Source: Saprospiraceae bacterium (GTDB taxonomy: Bacteria > Bacteroidota > Bacteroidia > Chitinophagales > Saprospiraceae). From it: 54,442 nucleotides of DNA. The position numbers were made by a program, and so were the translations under genes. The notes under the pieces are model-generated. The model searched no databases. It had not been told where the DNA came from and saw nothing but the letters and a program-made list of their open reading frames with translations. The DNA lies in the NCBI GenBank assembly GCA_020629615.1, contig JAHDCZ010000007.1:1-54442 (forward strand), read 5' to 3'. Every line of letters begins with the position of its first letter. The first letter of the stretch is position 1. Of this stretch, positions 50,137-54,442 are shown piece by piece.

Positions 50137-50995
50137 GATTAGTATGGAGATATGCTTGAAGTGAAGAGAATTCGTTGAGAACAATTCTTCCTTTTTCATT
50201 TCTCTTTAGAGTACAAATGTCATGATCCTTATCATGCTCCAGAAATAAGATGAAATCATCCTTAAGAGCTTCTGAAAATAATTTTTCTTTTTCTGCTAAA
50301 GTATTCAATGGACGTATGTCATATCCCATAACATATGGCATTCCGATGTGAGCTGTAGATGGAAGAAGATCAGCACAATATAATAGTTGTCTCCCGTCAT
50401 CCAGAGTGATTTGCGGCAACATCATTGCCTCTGTGTGTCCATGAACTATTCTAACTTTTATATTGTCCGAAAAATCAACTTGATCTGTTGCTTTAATGAA
50501 ATGTAATTGTTCCTGTTCTAAAATAGGTACAAAATTCTCTTTTAGGAAGGAGGCTTTTTCACGGTAATTTGGGGTCATAGCCCAATCCCAATGCTTTTTA
50601 TTTGTCCAGTATTTTGCATTTGGAAATTGTAGTACAGGCTGTTTGTTTTCATCATAAAAAACTGCTCCGCCAACATGATCAAAATGAAGGTGAGTGAGAA
50701 ATACATCGGTAATTTCATCAGGAGCAATACCGTAATTGTTTAAAGATGAACGAAGTGATTGTTCTCCATGAGGATGGAAATGAGATCTAAATTTAGCATC
50801 TTGTTTGGTTCCCATTCCCGTATCGATCAAGATTTTGCGATCGCCATCTTCCACATATAAGCAACGCATCGCCCAGGTACAAAGATTATGTTCATCGGGT
50901 GGATTTAATTTTTGCCATAATGTCTTTGGCACAACACCAAACATAGCTCCACCATCTAATTTGAACAATCCCGCATGAATAGGAATTAATTTCAT
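50129..50995 (-). CDS. Metallo-beta-lactamase-fold hydrolase (lactonase-like)
   Basis: 288 residues. Binuclear zinc motif THLHFDHVGGA (His102, His104, Asp106, His107), then VRIVHGHTEAMM (third His) and LYCADLLPSTAHIG (bridging Asp). N-terminus GAMFGVVPKTLW is the layout of the AiiA-like lactonase and quorum-quenching branch, but the substrate is unknown. One-base overlap with ribH. Confidence 0.85.
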   Translation of the reverse strand: MKLIPIHAGLFKLDGGAMFGVVPKTLWQKLNPPDEHNLCTWAMRCLYVEDGDRKILIDTGMGTKQDAKFRSHFHPHGEQSLRSSLNNYGIAPDEITDVFLTHLHFDHVGGAVFYDENKQPVLQFPNAKYWTNKKHWDWAMTPNYREKASFLKENFVPILEQEQLHFIKATDQVDFSDNIKVRIVHGHTEAMMLPQITLDDGRQLLYCADLLPSTAHIGMPYVMGYDIRPLNTLAEKEKLFSEALKDDFILFLEHDKDHDICTLKRNEKGRIVLNEFSSLQAYLHTNHG

Positions 50996-51510
50996 CAGAA
51001 TCCAATTTTGGAATTGTGAGTAGTACTTTCTTCTTGTAGCCGTAACATCGCCAATGCAGTAATTGCAGCTTCATCTCCTTTGTTGCCGTATTTTCCTCCT
51101 GCTCGATCAAGCGCTTGTTGCTTAGTATTTGGAGTAAGCAATCCGAAAATTACAGGCTTCTTTAGCATTAAGTTCAATTGCATTAAACCAGTCGCGACAG
51201 ATTGATTAATGTATTTGTCGTGATCGGTTTCGCCCTTGATAACACAGCCCAAAGCAATAATGGCATCTGGTTTATGTTTAGAGTTTGAAAGACTTACTCC
51301 ATATACCAATTCATATGCACCAGGTACATATTCAATGCAAATATTCTGTTCAGAAATACCATTACTCTTTAAAGTGCGAATACAAGCATCACGAAGAGAA
51401 TAAGTGATGTCTTCATTCCAATTAGAAACGACAATAGCAATAACTTTGTTGGAAAGATCTCCGTAATCAGCTGGTTTAACGTCCGATAAATTCTTATTTG
51501 CGGAGGACAT
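50995..51510 (-). CDS. ribH: 6,7-dimethyl-8-ribityllumazine synthase
   Basis: Penultimate step of riboflavin synthesis. 171 residues: VVSNWNEDIT (phenylalanine/tryptophan of the substrate site), YVPGAYELVYG, ALGCVIKGETDHDKYI (phosphate-binding GETDH, catalytic His) and FGLLTPNTKQQALDRAG. Four bases after the TPR membrane gene, one-base overlap with MBL. Confidence 0.95.
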   Translation of the reverse strand: MSSANKNLSDVKPADYGDLSNKVIAIVVSNWNEDITYSLRDACIRTLKSNGISEQNICIEYVPGAYELVYGVSLSNSKHKPDAIIALGCVIKGETDHDKYINQSVATGLMQLNLMLKKPVIFGLLTPNTKQQALDRAGGKYGNKGDEAAITALAMLRLQEESTTHNSKIGF

Positions 51511-51514
51511 GGTC

Positions 51515-52198
51515 TTATCCGGCGTTCGCTAAATATTTATCAATCTGTTGTCCTTCAGTTGAACTTGGATATTCAGCTTTTATTTTTTCAAATGCTTTTT
51601 GCGCTTCCGCGGAATTTCCCTGTTTCAATTGAAGCATACCATACTTTTGTAAGTAGTATGGTGATAACAAATCATTGCTTGAACCAAAAGCTGCTTTCTT
51701 ATAGGCCGCTATTGCAGCTTCAAAATCATTTAATTCAGAATAAGCATCTCCTAGTGCACCCTGTTTCATGATAGGTGTAACCGTCCCTGCTGGATTGAAA
51801 GCGTTTAAATAATCAACCGCAGCATCAAATTTACCAAGGTTGAGATAAGAAACTCCAGCATAATATTTGGATAAGTTAGAAGCGTTCGTTCCGTTATAAT
51901 TATCAATAATGTCTAAAAATCCTTCAAATCCTTTTCCTGGATTTTCTAAAGCGCTGGCAAAGGAATCTCTTGAAAATTGATATTCAGCCCAGTAGAGGCT
52001 TTCCATGGCTTGCTTTTCTTTTGGCTCTAGAATCATGAACTTATAAACCAAAAAACCACCAACCAAGAGCAATAACAATCCACCGATACCGAAAATCATT
52101 TTACTATTCTTAGCTAAGTAATCTTGAGCAGTATCTCTCACTTCTACAATATCAACTAGCGTTTCGTCTTGTTTTTTACTTTTTTTTCTTCTAGACAT
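51515..52198 (-). CDS. Membrane-anchored TPR protein (YfgM-like)
   Basis: 227 residues: basic N-terminus (SRRKKSKKQDE), one membrane segment (about 34-53) and a C-terminal helical domain with TPR units (YYAGVSYLNLGKFDAAVDYL, LGDAYSELNDFEAAIAAYKKA, YGMLQLKQGNSAEAQKAFEKI). YfgM-type proteins associate with secretion-chaperone complexes in E. coli; here the function is inferred only. Heads a four-gene operon; a -7 box is 18 bases upstream. Confidence 0.82.
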   Translation of the reverse strand: MSRRKKSKKQDETLVDIVEVRDTAQDYLAKNSKMIFGIGGLLLLLVGGFLVYKFMILEPKEKQAMESLYWAEYQFSRDSFASALENPGKGFEGFLDIIDNYNGTNASNLSKYYAGVSYLNLGKFDAAVDYLNAFNPAGTVTPIMKQGALGDAYSELNDFEAAIAAYKKAAFGSSNDLLSPYYLQKYGMLQLKQGNSAEAQKAFEKIKAEYPSSTEGQQIDKYLANAG

Positions 52199-52216
52199 CT
52201 TGATTCAAAATTTGTG

Positions 52217-52224
52217 CAAAAATA
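52217..52224 (-). promoter_or_regulatory. -7 promoter box (TATTTTTG) of the TPR-ribH operon
   Basis: Exact TAnnTTTG on the minus strand; predicted leader about 12 bases. No TTG at the usual -33 distance. Confidence 0.45.
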
Positions 52225-52320
52225 ATCAATTTTGGGATTTTGACCATGTATTACATGAAAAAGGGAAAATTCGTATTGAATTTTCCCTAATATGTTATTC
52301 TTTTATGTTTAAAACTACAA

Positions 52321-53361
52321 TTAACTCAAGAATGGATAGTCTTCCTGAACGTAGTTATCATCATATAATTCTGATGATAACGGAAATTCACTACTTTCGG
52401 CGAAAGCCACAGCGTCATCCATTTCTTTTGTTAACCTGTCTTTAATTGCCTGAATTTCTTTTTCCGTAGCTATTTTCTCTGAAATAATTTTGGCTTCTGT
52501 CATTTTTACAGGATCCTGCGCCTTATATTCATTCAATTCATCTTTTGTACGATATTTTGCTGGATCAGAAACAGAATGACCTTTATATCGATACGTTTTT
52601 ATCTCCAGGAAAAATGGGCCTTTCCCACTACGAATATGCTTGGCGGCATCAGAAATCGCATTATGAACCGCTTCTACACTCATGCCATCTACCTGAGCAC
52701 TCGGCATTTCAAATGAAGATCCGATTTTGTAAAGTTCTTGTACATTACTTGTTCTTGAGACAGATGTTCCCATGGCATAACCATTATTTTCCACAATATA
52801 AAGAACGGGTAATTTCCATGTCATTGCCATATTAAAAGCCTCGTACAAAGCACCTTGTCTTGCAGCACCATCACCAAACATGGTTACACAAATATTTTTA
52901 GTTTTTCGGTGCTTTTCTGCCAATGCCATACCTGTTCCGATAGGAATTTGAGCCCCTACAATACCATTTCCACCAAAGTAATTGTGTTCCTTAGAAAAGA
53001 AATGCATAGATCCTCCTTTTCCTTTAACACATCCTGTTGCTTTGCCAAAAAGTTCCGCCATACATGAGGCAGAGTCCATTCCTCTAGAAAGCGCAACACC
53101 ATGTTGACGATAAGCTGTCACAACTTTGTCTTCTGGAGTAAGAGCAGATGCTAATCCTCCTGCTATTGCTTCCTGGCCAATATAAACGTGACAAAAACCT
53201 CGAATTAACTGTTTAGAATAGGCGAGTAGTGTACGTTCTTCAAACCATCGTACCCGTTGCATCATTTCATACCAGTCCAAGTATTGTTTCTTACTGAATG
53301 CCTTTTTAGTATTAGTAGATTTGGTTTTCTTTTTATTCATTACTTCTGCCATAACAATCAA
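52321..53361 (-). CDS. pdhA: Pyruvate dehydrogenase E1 component, alpha subunit
   Basis: TPP-dependent decarboxylation of pyruvate (E1 alpha, with beta encoded elsewhere). 346 residues: YWYEMM-like YLDWYEMMQRVRWFEERTL, GFCHVYIGQEAIAGGLA, YRQHGVALSRGM, KGKGGSMHFF, the TPP motif GDGAARQGALYEAFNMAMTWKLPVLYIVENN and RYKGHSVSDPAKYRT (phosphorylation-loop region). Possible starts are Met1, Met4 and Met8. It contains hairpin-element copy E (52394-52408). Confidence 0.93.
   Translation of the reverse strand: MIVMAEVMNKKKTKSTNTKKAFSKKQYLDWYEMMQRVRWFEERTLLAYSKQLIRGFCHVYIGQEAIAGGLASALTPEDKVVTAYRQHGVALSRGMDSASCMAELFGKATGCVKGKGGSMHFFSKEHNYFGGNGIVGAQIPIGTGMALAEKHRKTKNICVTMFGDGAARQGALYEAFNMAMTWKLPVLYIVENNGYAMGTSVSRTSNVQELYKIGSSFEMPSAQVDGMSVEAVHNAISDAAKHIRSGKGPFFLEIKTYRYKGHSVSDPAKYRTKDELNEYKAQDPVKMTEAKIISEKIATEKEIQAIKDRLTKEMDDAVAFAESSEFPLSSELYDDNYVQEDYPFLS
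52394..52408 (+). repeat. Dispersed covarying hairpin element, copy E (in pdhA)
   Basis: Reads CTTTCGGCGAAAGCC; stem GGC/GCC, GAAA loop. One base outside the stem differs from the consensus and there is no A-run. Confidence 0.55.
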
Positions 53362-53450
53362 TGTTTATTCTCAGCCGCTAAAATACAATTTACTCTAAGG
53401 ATTACCTTATTTTACAGCTTGATATTCTACTAAGTTGGATACAAGAAATT

Positions 53451-54442
53451 ATGCATTTAAAGAATATAAAAGCTGTTAATTTTAGAAACTACGATTCCTT
53501 ATCCGTAAAGTTGAGTGCTAAGATGAATGCATTTTTAGGCTTAAATGGAATGGGTAAAACAAATGCTTTAGATGCTATCTATTACTTGTGCATAGGAAAG
53601 AGTTATTTTTCTTCGGGAGATAGGCATGGGTTAAAGAAGGGAAAGGATTTTTTTAGAATTGAGGGTAAATTTGAAAAGGACAACAAAGAATTTACCATGG
53701 TAGCTAAAGTGATTCCAGCTAAGTTGAAACAACTTGAACTCAATCAAAAAAGATACGCTAAGCTTTCAGAACATTTGGGGAAATTTCCATGTGTAATAAT
53801 CGCACCTTCTGATATCTTAATGTTGATTGAAGGTAGTGCTGAACGAAGAAGATTAATTGATCAATGTATCTCTCAATACGATACCAGTTATCTGAATGAT
53901 TTGATGATTTACACGAGATTGCTCAATCAAAGAAATTCTCTTCTTAAAAGTTTTAAAGAGGCTCGGACGACTAATCAGACTTTGTTAGATGCGTTTACAG
54001 AGGGGATGAAAAAGGCTGCACAAAATATTTATAACATAAGAGCATCCTTCGCTAAAGAACTGTCTGTTAAATTCAAAAAGCATTACAAGAACATATCAAA
54101 TGATGCTGAACAATGTTCAATTGAATACAAGAGTGATTTAGCAGATAAAGAATTGGATGAGTTGTTTGAGATGAATTTAGACAAAGATTTGATCTTGGCT
54201 AGAACCACTTCCGGGATACATAAAGATGATTTGTTGTTTTATTTGGGTGAGGAAAAATTAAAGCCTTATGCAAGTCAAGGACAATTGAAATCTTTTATAC
54301 TTTCATTAAAACTGGCTGAATATGATATTATTAAAAGAGAAAGTCAAATTCTTCCAATATTGTTGTTGGATGATTTATTTGATAAATTGGATGATATCAG
54401 AACTAATGAACTTTTAAAATTGTTGAGTCAAGATGAGTTTGG
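53451..54442 (+). CDS. recF: RecF recombination/replication protein (cut by the window edge)
   Basis: The first 330 codons from ATG 53451; the gene runs off the right edge, so about 30-40 residues are missing. Walker A is GLNGMGKT (residues 30-37), then VNFRNYDSLSV before it as in other RecF; APSDILMLIEGSAERRRLIDQCIS is RecF-specific; the ABC signature is ASQGQLKSF and Walker B is LPILLLDDLFDKLD. RecF binds DNA at gaps and loads RecA with RecOR. No dnaA/dnaN is nearby. Confidence 0.95.
   Translation, partial: MHLKNIKAVNFRNYDSLSVKLSAKMNAFLGLNGMGKTNALDAIYYLCIGKSYFSSGDRHGLKKGKDFFRIEGKFEKDNKEFTMVAKVIPAKLKQLELNQKRYAKLSEHLGKFPCVIIAPSDILMLIEGSAERRRLIDQCISQYDTSYLNDLMIYTRLLNQRNSLLKSFKEARTTNQTLLDAFTEGMKKAAQNIYNIRASFAKELSVKFKKHYKNISNDAEQCSIEYKSDLADKELDELFEMNLDKDLILARTTSGIHKDDLLFYLGEEKLKPYASQGQLKSFILSLKLAEYDIIKRESQILPILLLDDLFDKLDDIRTNELLKLLSQDEF

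Noticed and set aside
53396-53409. Dyad TAAGG-ATTA-CCTTA between pdhA and recF
   Set aside because: Five-base arms only and no nearby promoter box; could be chance.
1-54442. CRISPR array, tRNA, rRNA, phage or transposon
   Set aside because: No regularly spaced repeats, no cloverleaf-like sequence I could recognise, and no integrase, transposase or structural phage genes were seen on either strand.

Overview
The window is a 54.4 kb piece of a Bacteroidota chromosome, probably from a marine or environmental lineage near the Saprospiria; the class is my guess, the phylum is well supported. Evidence for the phylum: a C-terminal type IX secretion sorting domain on the first complete gene; Bacteroidota-type -7 promoter boxes (TAnnTTTG) upstream of about ten genes; rarity of Shine-Dalgarno sequences; and lineage families such as DUF3810, BT_3928-type DoxX, duplicated DUF1599, long NusB, DDQVH-type dihydroorotase and futalosine hydrolase. 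DNA is AT-rich and very compact. No gap between genes reaches 300 bases. I see no rRNA, tRNA, CRISPR, prophage, IS element or plasmid function.

Layout. 1-5.1 kb: tail of an unknown gene, T9SS-tagged di-haem peroxidase, YkoF-like protein, then badF-type kinase/pfkA/cutA facing away from 3-hydroxybutyryl-CoA dehydrogenase. 5.1-7.6 kb: hslR, PPK2, DUF58 and trxA on the minus strand. 7.8-12.4 kb: DUF3810, mqnB, outer-membrane barrel, GNAT, membrane-anchored NUC-type nuclease and a periplasmic thioredoxin-fold protein. 12.5-17.5 kb: ribD, two class V PLP enzymes and a glmM-type mutase, tightly overlapping. 17.6-20.5 kb: PAP2, folD, DinB-like, prmA. 20.5-23.1 kb: fdx, iscX, kdsC, UbiA prenyltransferase and maf in one minus-strand operon with a good promoter. 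23.3-25.9 kb: a double AAA+ (CbxX/CfqX) protein with a duplicated N-terminal domain. 25.9-34.3 kb: TPR protein plus outer-membrane barrel, rocD, coaE, yigZ and a DMT transporter. 34.4-41 kb: DUF1599, BT_3928/DoxX, nusB, guaA, a PBP1-like lipoprotein and trmH. 41-46.1 kb: aminotransferase, acyl-CoA carboxylase beta, one-domain asparaginase, TSP3/OmpA protein. 46.2-54.4 kb: DUF983, purE/purK, pyrC, a second SpoU methylase, MBL hydrolase, ribH, TPR membrane protein, pdhA and the start of recF.

Most genes are core metabolism and maintenance: purine (purE, purK, guaA), pyrimidine (pyrC), riboflavin (ribD, ribH), one-carbon (folD), CoA (coaE), menaquinone (mqnB), Fe-S (cysteine desulfurase, fdx, iscX) and envelope sugar synthesis (glmM, kdsC).

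The most unusual signal is not a gene. A 15-nt element (consensus CATTCGNCGAAAGN'C, often followed by an A-run) recurs at least eight times, plus one loop variant and three looser relatives, in intergenic DNA and inside unrelated genes, on both strands and in different reading frames. The two variable bases are complementary in every copy, so the copies keep a three-base-pair stem closed by a GNRA-type loop. Second in interest are two adjacent dyads in the 34.27-34.40 kb divergent promoter region, a long dyad ahead of nusB, and a palindrome at the -33 position of the ompA-like gene.
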